Assembly: GCF_002113125.1 (NCBI RefSeq)
Contig: NZ_NEJP01000006.1
Span: 1 to 64,000, forward strand
Reading direction: 5' to 3'
DNA from: Pseudomonas sp. B20(2017)
GTDB lineage: Bacteria; Pseudomonadota; Gammaproteobacteria; Pseudomonadales; Pseudomonadaceae
Length of the DNA stretch: 64,000 bases
Shown here piece by piece: positions 50,341-58,610 of the stretch. The first letter of the stretch is position 1. Every line of letters begins with the position of its first letter. The notes beneath the pieces are model-generated. The model was given only the letters and a program-made list of their open reading frames with translations, was not told where the DNA came from and searched no databases. The position numbers and the translations under genes are program-made.

Positions 50341-50633
50341 AGGTAGGCGATGCCTTCCACAATAATGATCTCCGCCCTCGCCCACTCCTCCCGATAGCTC
50401 TTCGCTTCCTGATACGCCGCCGAGCGGTAGCAAGCCACCGCCTGCTCGTAACTGTCGAACTCGATCACCACGCTGCGCTGTGGCGTCGCCCGCCCTTCCA
50501 TCGCTTCGCTGCGCCCGCCTCTGGCCAGAAACTTTGCGCCGAACTCGGCGAACGCCTTCGGAGCGCGCTGGGTGTATTGGCTGTAGTGATCGGGATCGGT
50601 GATGTCCACGTGAGCAATCCAGTACGCCTTCAT
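50337..50633 (-). CDS. DUF1330 family protein
   Basis: 98 residues forming one dimeric alpha/beta-barrel domain: MKAYWIAHVDITDPDHYSQY, FAEFGAKFLARGGRSEAMEG, RSVVIEFDSYEQAVACYRSA. The DUF1330 pattern is clear; family function is not established, though members often sit in degradation clusters. Divergent from the RibBA gene with the TGGTATACCA site at 50660 between them, so both may be controlled by it. Confidence 0.88.
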   Translation of the reverse strand: MKAYWIAHVDITDPDHYSQYTQRAPKAFAEFGAKFLARGGRSEAMEGRATPQRSVVIEFDSYEQAVACYRSAAYQEAKSYREEWARAEIIIVEGIAYL

Positions 50634-50659
50634 AGTGACCTCTTGGTTGATTTTGTATT

Positions 50660-50671
50660 ATGGTATACCAC
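50660..50671. promoter_or_regulatory. Operator site 2: ATGGTATACCAC
   Basis: One base from a perfect copy of site 1 (44818). It is 27 bases from the DUF1330 start and 28 from the RibBA start, in their shared 65-base gap. Confidence 0.65.
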
Positions 50672-50698
50672 GAATTTCATCCACATCGAGAGTCCAGC

Positions 50699-51808
50699 AT
50701 GGCCTTCAACAGCATCGAAGAAATCATCGAAGATTATCGCCTCGGCAAAATGGTGTTGCTGGTCGATGACGAGGATCGGGAAAACGAAGGCGACCTGCTG
50801 CTGGCCGCCGACCGTTGCACGCCCGAGGCGATCAGTTTCATGGCTCGTGAGGCACGCGGGCTGATATGCCTGACGTTGACTGACGATCATTGCCAGCGCC
50901 TGGGACTGGAGCAAATGGTGCCGAGCAATGGCAGCGTATTCAGCACCGCGTTCACGGTCTCCATCGAAGCGGCGGTCGGCGTTACTACCGGCATTTCTGC
51001 TGCCGACCGCGCATGCACGGTGGCTGCTGCGGTGGCGCCCAATGCTCGCGCAGAAGACCTGGTGCAGCCCGGCCATATCTTCCCGCTGCGTGCGAAGGAA
51101 GGTGGCGTGCTGACCCGTGCCGGTCACACCGAGGCAGGTTGCGACTTGGCGCGTCTGGCCGGCTTCACGCCCGCCTCGGTGATTGTCGAAGTGATGAACG
51201 ACGACGGCACCATGGCCCGCCGCCCGGATCTGGAAATCTTCGCGCGCAAGCACGGGATCAAGATCGGCACCATTGCCGACCTGATCCACTATCGCCTGAG
51301 CACCGAACACACCATCGAGCGCATCGGCGAGCGGGAACTGCCGACGGTGCATGGCACCTTCCGTTTGATCACTTTCGAAGATCGCATCGAGGGCGGCGTG
51401 CACATGGCGATGGTCATGGGCGAATTGCGCCGTGAGGAACCGACGCTGGTGCGTGTGCATGTGATCGATCCGCTGCGCGATCTGGTCGGCGCCGAGTACA
51501 GCGGGCCGACGAACTGGACGTTGTGGGCGGCGCTGCAACGGGTCGCGGCCGAGGGCCATGGCGTGGTCGTGGTGCTGGCCAATCATGAATCGTCGCAAGC
51601 GTTGCTGGAGCGTGTGCCGCAATTGACTCAACCGCCACGGCAGTTCAGTCGTTCGCAATCGCGAATCTATTCCGAGGTGGGCACCGGGGCGCAGATTCTG
51701 CAGAACCTGGGCGTCGGCAAGCTGCGCCACCTGGGCCCGCCGCTGAAATATGCCGGTTTGACCGGCTACGATCTTGAGGTGGTCGAGAGCATTCCGTTCA
51801 CCGAATAA
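50699..51808 (+). CDS. RibBA-like protein: DHBP synthase with degenerate GTP cyclohydrolase II domain
   Basis: 369 residues from ATG 50699. The RibB domain at 1-200 is intact: [20 protein letters not shown] (metal site), then [20 protein letters not shown] and [12 protein letters not shown]. It makes 3,4-dihydroxy-2-butanone 4-phosphate for riboflavin. The RibA-like part lacks the three zinc cysteines: where functional enzymes have VHSECLTGD...RCDCG, this has [20 protein letters not shown]. So only the RibB activity is expected. Being next to an operator and catabolic genes, it is probably an inducible extra copy supplying flavin. Confidence 0.85.
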   Translation: MAFNSIEEIIEDYRLGKMVLLVDDEDRENEGDLLLAADRCTPEAISFMAREARGLICLTLTDDHCQRLGLEQMVPSNGSVFSTAFTVSIEAAVGVTTGISAADRACTVAAAVAPNARAEDLVQPGHIFPLRAKEGGVLTRAGHTEAGCDLARLAGFTPASVIVEVMNDDGTMARRPDLEIFARKHGIKIGTIADLIHYRLSTEHTIERIGERELPTVHGTFRLITFEDRIEGGVHMAMVMGELRREEPTLVRVHVIDPLRDLVGAEYSGPTNWTLWAALQRVAAEGHGVVVVLANHESSQALLERVPQLTQPPRQFSRSQSRIYSEVGTGAQILQNLGVGKLRHLGPPLKYAGLTGYDLEVVESIPFTE

Positions 51809-51854
51809 CCCTGTTTGCCAGATAGCCGGTACGGCAAAGTGCTTGCACAAAGTT

Positions 51855-51879
51855 TGGAATACCATAATATGATATTCCA
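51855..51879. promoter_or_regulatory. Operator site 3: TGGAATACCA and inverted TGATATTCCA
   Basis: Two related words, TGGAATACCA at 51855-51864 and TGATATTCCA at 51870-51879, in opposite orientations. They are 96 bases upstream of the binding-protein gene at 51975 and resemble sites 1 and 2. Confidence 0.55.
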
Positions 51880-51974
51880 TAGACCGGACGAACTGAAAAA
51901 CCGTCCTGCTACTGCTCCCGACAGGCGGGCAACAACGCAAGCCCGCTCAAAAACACAACAATGAGGGCGTAAAA

Positions 51975-53000
51975 ATGGTGTTGAACAAAGCTGCAACCGC
52001 GATCTTTCTTGCGGGACTGCTGAGCGTGACCGGTCAGGCCGCGATGGCCGCCGAGAGTGTGAACTTTGTCAGCTGGGGCGGTAGCACCCAGGATGCGCAG
52101 AAACAGGCCTGGGCTGATCCGTTCAGCAAGGCCAGCGGCATCACCGTCGTGCAGGACGGCCCGACCGACTACGGCAAACTCAAGGCCATGGTCGAAAGCG
52201 GCAACGTGCAATGGGACGTGGTCGACGTCGAAGCCGACTTCGCCCTGCGCGCCGCCTCAGAAGGCCTGCTCGAACCCCTCGATTTCAAACAGATCCAGCG
52301 CGACAAGATCGACCCGCGCTTCGTCAGCGACTACGGCGTCGGCTCGTTCTTCTTCTCCTTCGTCCTTGGCTATAACGAGGGCAAGCTCGGTGCCAACAAG
52401 CCGCAGGACTGGAGCGCGCTGTTCGACACCAAGACCTTCCCCGGCAAACGCGCCCTGTACAAATGGCCGAGCCCCGGCGTGCTTGAACTGGCCCTGCTCG
52501 CCGATGGCGTAGCGGCCGACAAGCTCTACCCGCTGGATCTGGATCGCGCCTTCAAGAAACTCGACACCATCAAGAAAGACATCGTCTGGTGGGGCGGCGG
52601 CGCGCAGTCGCAACAACTGCTGGCCTCCGGTGAAGCGAGCATGGGTCAGTTCTGGAATGGCCGGATTCATGCCCTGCAAGAAGACGGCGCACCGGTCGGC
52701 GTGAGCTGGAAACAGAACCTGGTCATGGCCGACATTCTGGTCGTGCCAAAGGGTTCGAAAAACAAGGACGCGGCGATGAAGTTCCTGGCCAGCGCCAGCA
52801 GTGCCAAAGGCCAGGCGGACTTCTCCAACCTGACCGCCTACGCCCCGGTCAACGTCGACAGCGTGCAGCGTCTGGACTCGACGCTGGCCCCGAACCTGCC
52901 GACTGCCTACGCTAAGGATCAGATCACTCTTGATTTCGCGTACTGGGCCAAAAACGGTCCGGCCATCGCGACACGGTGGAACGAATGGCTGGTCAAATGA
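51975..53000 (+). CDS. ABC transporter periplasmic binding protein (polyamine-type)
   Basis: 341 residues. Signal peptide AATAIFLAGLLSVTGQAAMA. Mature start ESVNFVSWGGSTQDAQKQAW, then the PotD/PotF-like pattern GKLKAMVESGNVQWDVVDVE and FFFSFVLGYNEGKLGANKPQ. The C-terminus ends FAYWAKNGPAIATRWNEWL, usual for this family. Binds the imported substrate in the periplasm; which one (polyamine or another amine or acid) is not evident. The stop overlaps the permease start. Confidence 0.88.
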   Translation: MVLNKAATAIFLAGLLSVTGQAAMAAESVNFVSWGGSTQDAQKQAWADPFSKASGITVVQDGPTDYGKLKAMVESGNVQWDVVDVEADFALRAASEGLLEPLDFKQIQRDKIDPRFVSDYGVGSFFFSFVLGYNEGKLGANKPQDWSALFDTKTFPGKRALYKWPSPGVLELALLADGVAADKLYPLDLDRAFKKLDTIKKDIVWWGGGAQSQQLLASGEASMGQFWNGRIHALQEDGAPVGVSWKQNLVMADILVVPKGSKNKDAAMKFLASASSAKGQADFSNLTAYAPVNVDSVQRLDSTLAPNLPTAYAKDQITLDFAYWAKNGPAIATRWNEWLVK

Positions 53001-53941
53001 AAATGGCGGCCACCGCGTCCCGTCCCTCCACTGCCACCGGGAGCGCCGCAAGCGCTGCCGGCCCGGCATCCGGCAAGGCGAGTGCCATGGCGCAAGCCCC
53101 GTCTCTCAAGCAACGCTGGCGCGGCGCCGGCAACCTAGCGCCGGCGCTGTTGTTCCTCGGTCTGTTCTTTCTCGCCCCGCTGATTGGCTTGTTGCTGCGC
53201 GGCGTGCTGGAACCGGTGCCGGGCCTTGGCAACTATGAACAACTGTTCGCCAACTCGGCGTACGCCCGGGTGCTGTTCAATACCTTTTCGGTGGCGGGAC
53301 TGGTGACAGTATTCAGCCTGCTGCTGGGCTTCCCGCTGGCCTGGGCAATCACCCTGGTGCCACGGGGCTGGGGCCGCTGGATTCTCAACATCGTGCTGTT
53401 GTCGATGTGGACCAGCCTCCTCGCCCGCACCTATTCGTGGCTGGTGCTGTTGCAGGCTTCGGGTGTCATCAATAAAGCCTTGATGGCCATGGGCATCATC
53501 GATCAGCCGCTGGAAATGGTGCACAACCTGACCGGCGTGGTGATCGGCATGAGCTACATCATGATTCCGTTCATCGTGCTGCCGTTGCAGGCGACCATGC
53601 AGGCCATCGACCCGATGATCCTGCAGGCCGGTTCGATCTGTGGCGCGAGTCCCTGGACCAACTTCTTCCGGGTGTTCCTGCCGCTGTGCCGGCCGGGTCT
53701 GGCGTCCGGCGGGTTGATGGTGTTCGTGATGTCGCTCGGTTACTACGTCACCCCGGCGCTGCTGGGCGGGGCGCAGAACATGATGCTGCCGGAATTCATC
53801 ATTCAGCAGGTGCAATCGTTCCTCAACTGGGGTCTGGCCAGCGCCGGCGCCGCGTTGCTGATCGTCATCACGCTGGTGCTGTTCTACGTCTACCTGAAGC
53901 TGCAACCGGAATCCCCGGTTGGCGCCAGTCACGCGAGGTAA
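52997..53941 (+). CDS. ABC transporter permease (PotB/PotH-like)
   Basis: 314 residues from ATG 52997 (ATGA overlap with the binding protein). An unusual Ala/Ser/Pro-rich N-terminal stretch of about 40 residues precedes the first span (LAPALLFLGLFFLAPLIGLL). Five more spans follow. The EAA loop is QAGSICGASPWTNFFRVFLP, matching ATP-binding-protein contact in this family. It pairs with the second permease 6 bases downstream. Confidence 0.9.
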   Translation: MKMAATASRPSTATGSAASAAGPASGKASAMAQAPSLKQRWRGAGNLAPALLFLGLFFLAPLIGLLLRGVLEPVPGLGNYEQLFANSAYARVLFNTFSVAGLVTVFSLLLGFPLAWAITLVPRGWGRWILNIVLLSMWTSLLARTYSWLVLLQASGVINKALMAMGIIDQPLEMVHNLTGVVIGMSYIMIPFIVLPLQATMQAIDPMILQAGSICGASPWTNFFRVFLPLCRPGLASGGLMVFVMSLGYYVTPALLGGAQNMMLPEFIIQQVQSFLNWGLASAGAALLIVITLVLFYVYLKLQPESPVGASHAR

Positions 53942-53947
53942 GCCGAG

Positions 53948-54757
53948 ATGCTCCTGACGCCCAATGCCATGAGTCGCCGGATGCGCTTCGGCCTGTATTT
54001 CACCACCGGGCTGATCGGCCTGTTCCTGCTGTTGCCGATCGTGTTCATCGTCCTGCTGTCGTTCGGTTCGTCCCAGTGGCTGGTGTTCCCGCCACCGGGC
54101 TGGACGCTGAAATGGTACGTACAGTTCTTCTCCAATGCCGACTGGATGAGCGCAGCGTTGGCCAGTCTCAAGGTTGCGGTGCTGACCACGATCTGCGCCG
54201 TCGCCCTCGGTTTGCCGACGGCCTTTGCGCTGGTGCGCGGACGTTTCCCAGGCCGGGAAATGCTCTACGGTCTGTTCACCCTGCCGATGATCGTGCCGCT
54301 GGTGATCATCGCGGTGGCGGTGTACGCGCTGTTCCTCAAGCTCGGCTACACCGGTACGTTGTTCGCCTTCGTCGTCAGCCATGTAATCGTCGCGCTGCCG
54401 TTCACCATCATCTCGATCATCAACTCGCTGAAGCTGTTCGATCAGTCGATTGAAGACGCGGCGGTGATCTGCGGGGCCTCACGCCTGCAAGCGGTGTTCA
54501 AGGTGACCTTCCCGGCGATTCGTCCGGGAATGGTGGCCGGCGCCCTCTTCGCTTTCCTGGTTTCCTGGGACGAAGTAGTGCTCAGCGTGATGATGGCCAG
54601 CCCGACCCTGCAAACCCTTCCCGTGAAAATGTGGACCACCCTGCGCCAGGATCTGACGCCCGTGATCGCCGTCGCTTCGACGCTGCTGATCGGCCTGTCG
54701 GTATTGGTCATGGTGATCGCCGCCGCCCTGCGCCGGCGCAACGAAATCAGCGCCTGA
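53948..54757 (+). CDS. ABC transporter permease (PotC/PotI-like)
   Basis: 269 residues with six spans (FTTGLIGLFLLLPIVFIVLL, VLTTICAVALGLPTAFALV, LFTLPMIVPLVIIAVAVYAL, VVSHVIVALPFTIISIIN, and later). EAA loop: DAAVICGASRLQAVFKVTFP. The C-terminal PVIAVASTLLIGLSVLVMVI is the final span. Completes the heterodimeric channel with the preceding permease. Confidence 0.92.
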   Translation: MLLTPNAMSRRMRFGLYFTTGLIGLFLLLPIVFIVLLSFGSSQWLVFPPPGWTLKWYVQFFSNADWMSAALASLKVAVLTTICAVALGLPTAFALVRGRFPGREMLYGLFTLPMIVPLVIIAVAVYALFLKLGYTGTLFAFVVSHVIVALPFTIISIINSLKLFDQSIEDAAVICGASRLQAVFKVTFPAIRPGMVAGALFAFLVSWDEVVLSVMMASPTLQTLPVKMWTTLRQDLTPVIAVASTLLIGLSVLVMVIAAALRRRNEISA

Positions 54758-54774
54758 GCGCCCAGGAGTACGAC

Positions 54775-55929
54775 ATGAGTGCCGTGATCAAAGACGCATC
54801 CCAGCAGAACGACAACCCCCTGGTCAGCCTGCGCAACCTGAACAAGCACTACGGCGATTTCGCGGCCGTGGACAACATCTCGCTGGACATCAAGGACGGC
54901 GAATTCCTGACCTTCCTCGGTTCCAGCGGCTCGGGCAAAAGCACCACGCTGTCGATGCTCGCCGGATTCGAAACCCCGAGCAGCGGCGAGATCCTGGTCA
55001 ACGGACAGTCGCTGGTGAACGTGCCGCCGCACAAGCGCGACATCGGCATGGTGTTCCAGCGTTATTCGCTGTTCCCGCACCTGTCGGTACGCGACAACAT
55101 CGCGTTCCCGCTGGCGATCCGCAAACTCGCTGCGGCCGAGCGGGACAAGCGCGTCGATGCGATGTTGAAACTGGTGCAGTTGGAGCAATTCGCCCATCGC
55201 CGCCCTTCGCAACTCTCTGGCGGCCAGCAACAACGGGTCGCCATCGCTCGCGCTCTGGTTTACGAACCACGCATTCTGCTGATGGACGAACCGCTCGGTG
55301 CGCTGGACAAGAAACTGCGCGAAGACCTTCAGGACGAATTGCGCCAGCTGCACCGGCGCCTCGGCATCACCATCGTCTACGTGACCCACGACCAGGAAGA
55401 AGCCATGCGCCTGTCCCAGCGCATCGCGATTTTCAGTCACGGCAAGATTGTCGGGCTCGGCAGCGGCTATGACCTTTATCAGAATCCGCCGAATGCGTTT
55501 GTGGCGTCGTTTCTGGGTAACTCGAACTTTCTCAAGCTCAAGGCACAGGGTAATGCGGCGGCGAGTTTTGAGGGGCAGCCGCTGTCGATCCGTCTCACCG
55601 CTGGATTGCAGACCGGGCAGGATGTTTTGCTGATGGTGCGCCCGGAAAAGGCGTTGGCGTTGAGTGCGCAGCAAGCGAATGACGAGCCGTTGGCGGCGGG
55701 CTGGAATGAGGTTTCGGCGAAGGTGGTTGAGGTGTTGTTTCTGGGAGAGAGTCAGACGTGCAGTGTCGTCACGTCAGGTGGCACCTCCATGACGGTGAAG
55801 GCGCTATCGGCGGCCGGGATGCCGTTGAAGGCTGGGGATCCCGTGCAAGTACGCTGGGCTACGGCGGATGCATGCGTCTATACCGAGTGGTCCGAAAGCG
55901 ACTTGAACAAAGCTGCCGGATCACACTAG
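54775..55929 (+). CDS. ABC transporter ATP-binding protein (PotA/PotG-like)
   Basis: 384 residues from ATG 54775 (CAGGAG upstream). Walker A FLGSSGSGKSTTLSMLAGFE (about 49-56), Q-loop MVFQRYSLFPHLSVRDNIAF, signature PSQLSGGQQQRVAIARALVY, Walker B ILLMDEPLGALDKKLRE and H-loop VTHDQEEAMRLSQ are intact. A C-terminal TOBE domain follows (DVLLMVRPEKALAL, EVLFLGESQTCSVV). Energises the importer; last gene of the four-gene operon. Confidence 0.93.
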   Translation: MSAVIKDASQQNDNPLVSLRNLNKHYGDFAAVDNISLDIKDGEFLTFLGSSGSGKSTTLSMLAGFETPSSGEILVNGQSLVNVPPHKRDIGMVFQRYSLFPHLSVRDNIAFPLAIRKLAAAERDKRVDAMLKLVQLEQFAHRRPSQLSGGQQQRVAIARALVYEPRILLMDEPLGALDKKLREDLQDELRQLHRRLGITIVYVTHDQEEAMRLSQRIAIFSHGKIVGLGSGYDLYQNPPNAFVASFLGNSNFLKLKAQGNAAASFEGQPLSIRLTAGLQTGQDVLLMVRPEKALALSAQQANDEPLAAGWNEVSAKVVEVLFLGESQTCSVVTSGGTSMTVKALSAAGMPLKAGDPVQVRWATADACVYTEWSESDLNKAAGSH

Positions 55930-55950
55930 TTCTTCAGAAAACAACGGAAC

Positions 55951-56059
55951 CCTGTGGGAGCGGCGGTGCGACGATTCGACTTGCCTGCGAAGAGGTTGGC
56001 ACATTCAACATCAATACTGAATATGCTGACGCCTTCGCGAGCAAGCTCGCTCCCACAAG
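55951..56059. repeat. Asymmetric REP pair
   Basis: A degenerate left copy (CCTGTGGGAGCGGCGGTGCG) and a canonical right copy (CCTTCGCGAGCAAGCTCGCT) lie between the converging ATPase and methionine aminopeptidase genes. The left copy keeps only the outer stem and joins a GCGACGATTCGACTTGCCTG sequence of another type. Confidence 0.75.
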
Positions 56060-56070
56060 TCTTGCAACAG

Positions 56071-56862
56071 TCAGTTAATTGGCGGATACCCTTCGATCTC
56101 ATCCGGCCAGGCTGTCAACACCTCAAACCCGTCTTCCGTCACCGCAATCATGTGCTCCCACTGCGCCGACAATGACTGATCCTTGGTCACGACCGTCCAG
56201 CCATCCGCCAGGCTCTTCACATGCCGCTTGCCGGCATTGAGCATCGGCTCGATGGTGAAAATCATTCCCGCCTTCAATTTCAGCCCCTGCTCCGGGTAAC
56301 CGTAATGCAGCACCTGCGGCTCATCGTGATAAACCTTGCCGATCCCGTGCCCACAGTACTCACGCACCACGCTGAACCCTTCTTTCTCCGCCAGCGTCTG
56401 GATCGCATGACCGATGTCACCCAACGTAGCGCCCGGCCGCACGACGCGGATGCCCGCGCACATGGCGTCGTAAGTGGTCTTGATCAGATGCCGCGCCTCG
56501 GGCGTCGGCTCACCGACCACGTACATGCGGCTGGTGTCGCCAAACCAACCGTCCTTGATCACCGCGATGTCGAGGTTGACGATGTCGCCGTCCTTCAGCA
56601 CCCGCTTCGAGGGAATGCCGTGGCAGACCACTTCGTTGACTGACGCGCAGACGGTTTTCGGAAAGCCGTGGTAACCAACGTTGGCCGGAATCGCCTTCTG
56701 CACATTGACGATGTAGTCGTTGCACAACTGGTCGAGCTGATCGGTAGTCACGCCAGCCTTGACGTGCGGCACCAGCATCGCCAGCACCTCGGCGGCCAGT
56801 CTACCGGCCTCGCGTGATTGGGTGATTTCGGCCTGGGTGTTGATCTTGATCGGGTTTCTCAT
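56071..56862 (-). CDS. map: Methionine aminopeptidase, type I
   Basis: 263 residues from ATG 56862, which overlaps the stop of the ParD-like gene. All five metal ligands are present: Asp in VNLDIAVIKDGWFGDTSRMY (two), His in CGHGIGKVYHDEP, Glu in MIFTIEPMLNAG and Glu in SAQWEHMIAVTEDG. It removes initiator Met from new proteins. The genuine housekeeping map usually neighbours rpsB; this copy is in an operon with a ParD-like gene, so it is probably a second, accessory map. Full length and apparently active. Confidence 0.92.
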   Translation of the reverse strand: MRNPIKINTQAEITQSREAGRLAAEVLAMLVPHVKAGVTTDQLDQLCNDYIVNVQKAIPANVGYHGFPKTVCASVNEVVCHGIPSKRVLKDGDIVNLDIAVIKDGWFGDTSRMYVVGEPTPEARHLIKTTYDAMCAGIRVVRPGATLGDIGHAIQTLAEKEGFSVVREYCGHGIGKVYHDEPQVLHYGYPEQGLKLKAGMIFTIEPMLNAGKRHVKSLADGWTVVTKDQSLSAQWEHMIAVTEDGFEVLTAWPDEIEGYPPIN

Positions 56863-57119
56863 GCCTTGACCACCTCTTTCACCGAGGCGTTCTGCGCAGC
56901 ATCCGCCAATGCGCAGACTTGCTGCAGATCCAGACCGCCCGACTGTTCGGCGCGAATCAGCAACCGGCAAATGGCGTGGTGATCAAGGTCGGGGTACAGC
57001 TCGGCGAGCATGCCGATGCGCATCCAGTGTTCGGCCTGCGCGTTGATCGAGCGGCTGAGTGCGTTGCTGGAGATGCGCAGATTCTCGTGCATGTCCTCTG
57101 AAATTTTAACGATGCCCAT
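56859..57119 (-). CDS. ParD-like family protein, partner of the methionine aminopeptidase
   Basis: 86 residues. N-terminal VKISEDMHENLRISSNALSR, then SINAQAEHWMRIGMLAELYP: the first part has the ribbon-helix-helix look of ParD-like antitoxins, with SINAQAEHWMRIG typical of the ParD_like family. Immediately followed and overlapped by map (ATGA), so the pair is translationally coupled in antitoxin-first order. No ParE-like toxin is present. A DNA-binding autoregulator of the map copy is a plausible role. Confidence 0.78.
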   Translation of the reverse strand: MGIVKISEDMHENLRISSNALSRSINAQAEHWMRIGMLAELYPDLDHHAICRLLIRAEQSGGLDLQQVCALADAAQNASVKEVVKA

Positions 57120-57210
57120 GGCAATATCCGATACGATGTGTATATGGATCGTATATTAACCGTGTATCACCGAGGATTGCAAATGTTGCGCGCCCGGCAA
57201 ATTCCGGGCA

Positions 57211-57236
57211 AAAAAAAGCTGCCCAAAGAGGCAGCC
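57211..57236 (-). terminator. Rho-independent terminator on the minus strand, upstream of the ParD-like gene
   Basis: Minus strand GGCTGCC, loop TCTTTG, GGCAGC then seven T. It lies 90 bases before the ParD-like start and has no annotated gene upstream on that strand, so it ends either a small RNA or a leader transcript. See findings. Confidence 0.7.
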
Positions 57237-57415
57237 GAATCATGAAAAGCACGCGATGTAATGGGGTCAAGTATGGGCAGCCGATAATGACAGTGTCATG
57301 ACAACGATGAATTCATTGAACCGCCCCGCCCGCGTCATCAGGTTGTCATCCAACCCACGGCAGAATCCTCGCAAACCGTCCCGCGCCTCCCGACGGAAGA
57401 TTTGCAAGGATCCCC

Positions 57416-58351
57416 ATGAAAGAAGACACCTCGCTGTTCGCCGCCATCGACCTCGGTTCCAATGCCTTTCGCATGATGATTGGCCAGTCGGTGCGCAGCA
57501 GAAAGGGCTTCATGATTCAGGAGGTCAAAACCTTGCGCGAGCCGGTGCGGCTGGCCGAGGGCTTCGATGGCCGGGCACTCGACGAAATGGCGCTGGATCG
57601 CGGCTGGCAGGCGCTGGCGCGGTTCGGCAAGAAGCTGCGCGGTTTCGAGCCGGGTCGCGTGCGTGCGGTGGCCACCAGCGCGGTGCGCGAGGCCGACAAC
57701 GCGCAGCTGTTTCTGGCCAGCGCGGAGCGGCATCTGGGGTTTCGCATCGATGTGATTTCCGGGCATGAAGAAGCGCGTCTGGTCTATGCCGGCGTAGCCC
57801 ACACCCTGCCGGTCGCCGATGACATGCGTCTGGTGGTCGACATTGGCGGCGGTTCCACCGAGCTTATTCTCGGCCAGGGCGCGCAACCGCTGCTGACCGA
57901 AAGCATCGCCCTCGGCAGCGGCACCTTGAGTACCCGTTACTTTCGCAACGGCGAGATTTCCGCCGGTGCGCTACAAGAAGCCGAACGGGTCGCCATTCTC
58001 CAATTCGAAAAAGTCGCCCGCCGTTATCGCGCCCAGGGCTGGCAGCAGACCATTGGTTCCTCGGGCACCGCGCGGATGCTCGCCAAAGTGCTCAAGGCCA
58101 ATCGCCTGAACGATCATGGCGAGAGCGGCATCACCTACGGCGGCCTGTTGCGGCTGTCGTTGCGCCTGCTGGAAGTCAGCAATGTTCAACAGCTGAAACT
58201 GGCCGGCCTGCAACCCCATCGCCAGAGCATTCTGCCCGGTGGTCTGGTGGTCATGCTGGCAGCGTTCAAAGTGTTCGGCATCTCGCAAATGGTGCCATCC
58301 GAACCCGGCTTGCGACTGGGTGTGCTGCACGGTCTGATGAGCAAGCACTGA
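57416..58351 (+). CDS. Short Ppx/GppA-type phosphatase
   Basis: 311 residues. ASKHA fold motifs: FAAIDLGSNAFRMMIGQ (phosphate 1) at 9-25, RAVATSAVREADNAQLF, and VVDIGGGSTELILGQ (phosphate 2) near residue 141. It covers only the N-terminal half of full exopolyphosphatase (about 500 residues), so this is the short group hydrolysing polyphosphate or pppGpp. The start has GCAAGGAT upstream. Single gene between two intergenic regions. Confidence 0.85.
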   Translation: MKEDTSLFAAIDLGSNAFRMMIGQSVRSRKGFMIQEVKTLREPVRLAEGFDGRALDEMALDRGWQALARFGKKLRGFEPGRVRAVATSAVREADNAQLFLASAERHLGFRIDVISGHEEARLVYAGVAHTLPVADDMRLVVDIGGGSTELILGQGAQPLLTESIALGSGTLSTRYFRNGEISAGALQEAERVAILQFEKVARRYRAQGWQQTIGSSGTARMLAKVLKANRLNDHGESGITYGGLLRLSLRLLEVSNVQQLKLAGLQPHRQSILPGGLVVMLAAFKVFGISQMVPSEPGLRLGVLHGLMSKH

Positions 58352-58610
58352 GCGATTTTCGCTGCAGGATTTTCACTGTCGGATCAAGCGCTTCGTGGCG
58401 CTGAAGACGCCCTTTCAATACTCGATGACGCCTGCGTATAAACCCCTGCAAATCACTTCCTTCCCCTCTCCGATTTCGTTCTATCGTTAGATCGAAATGG
58501 CTGTATTTCCGGCCGTTTAAAGGTTGCGGCAGCTCAGGTCAGAGCCTATGTTGCACGCGAGCTTTTTCCCCGCGAATGGAACGCGATCAACACCACAAAG
58601 AGGTGAAGAG

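Noticed and set aside
50699..51808. Bifunctional RibBA with active GTP cyclohydrolase II
   Set aside because: The zinc-binding cysteines of the cyclohydrolase domain are absent, so only the RibB activity is supported.
56859..57119. Classic ParDE toxin-antitoxin system
   Set aside because: The partner gene is a methionine aminopeptidase with intact metal ligands; no ParE-like or RelE-like toxin is encoded next to it.
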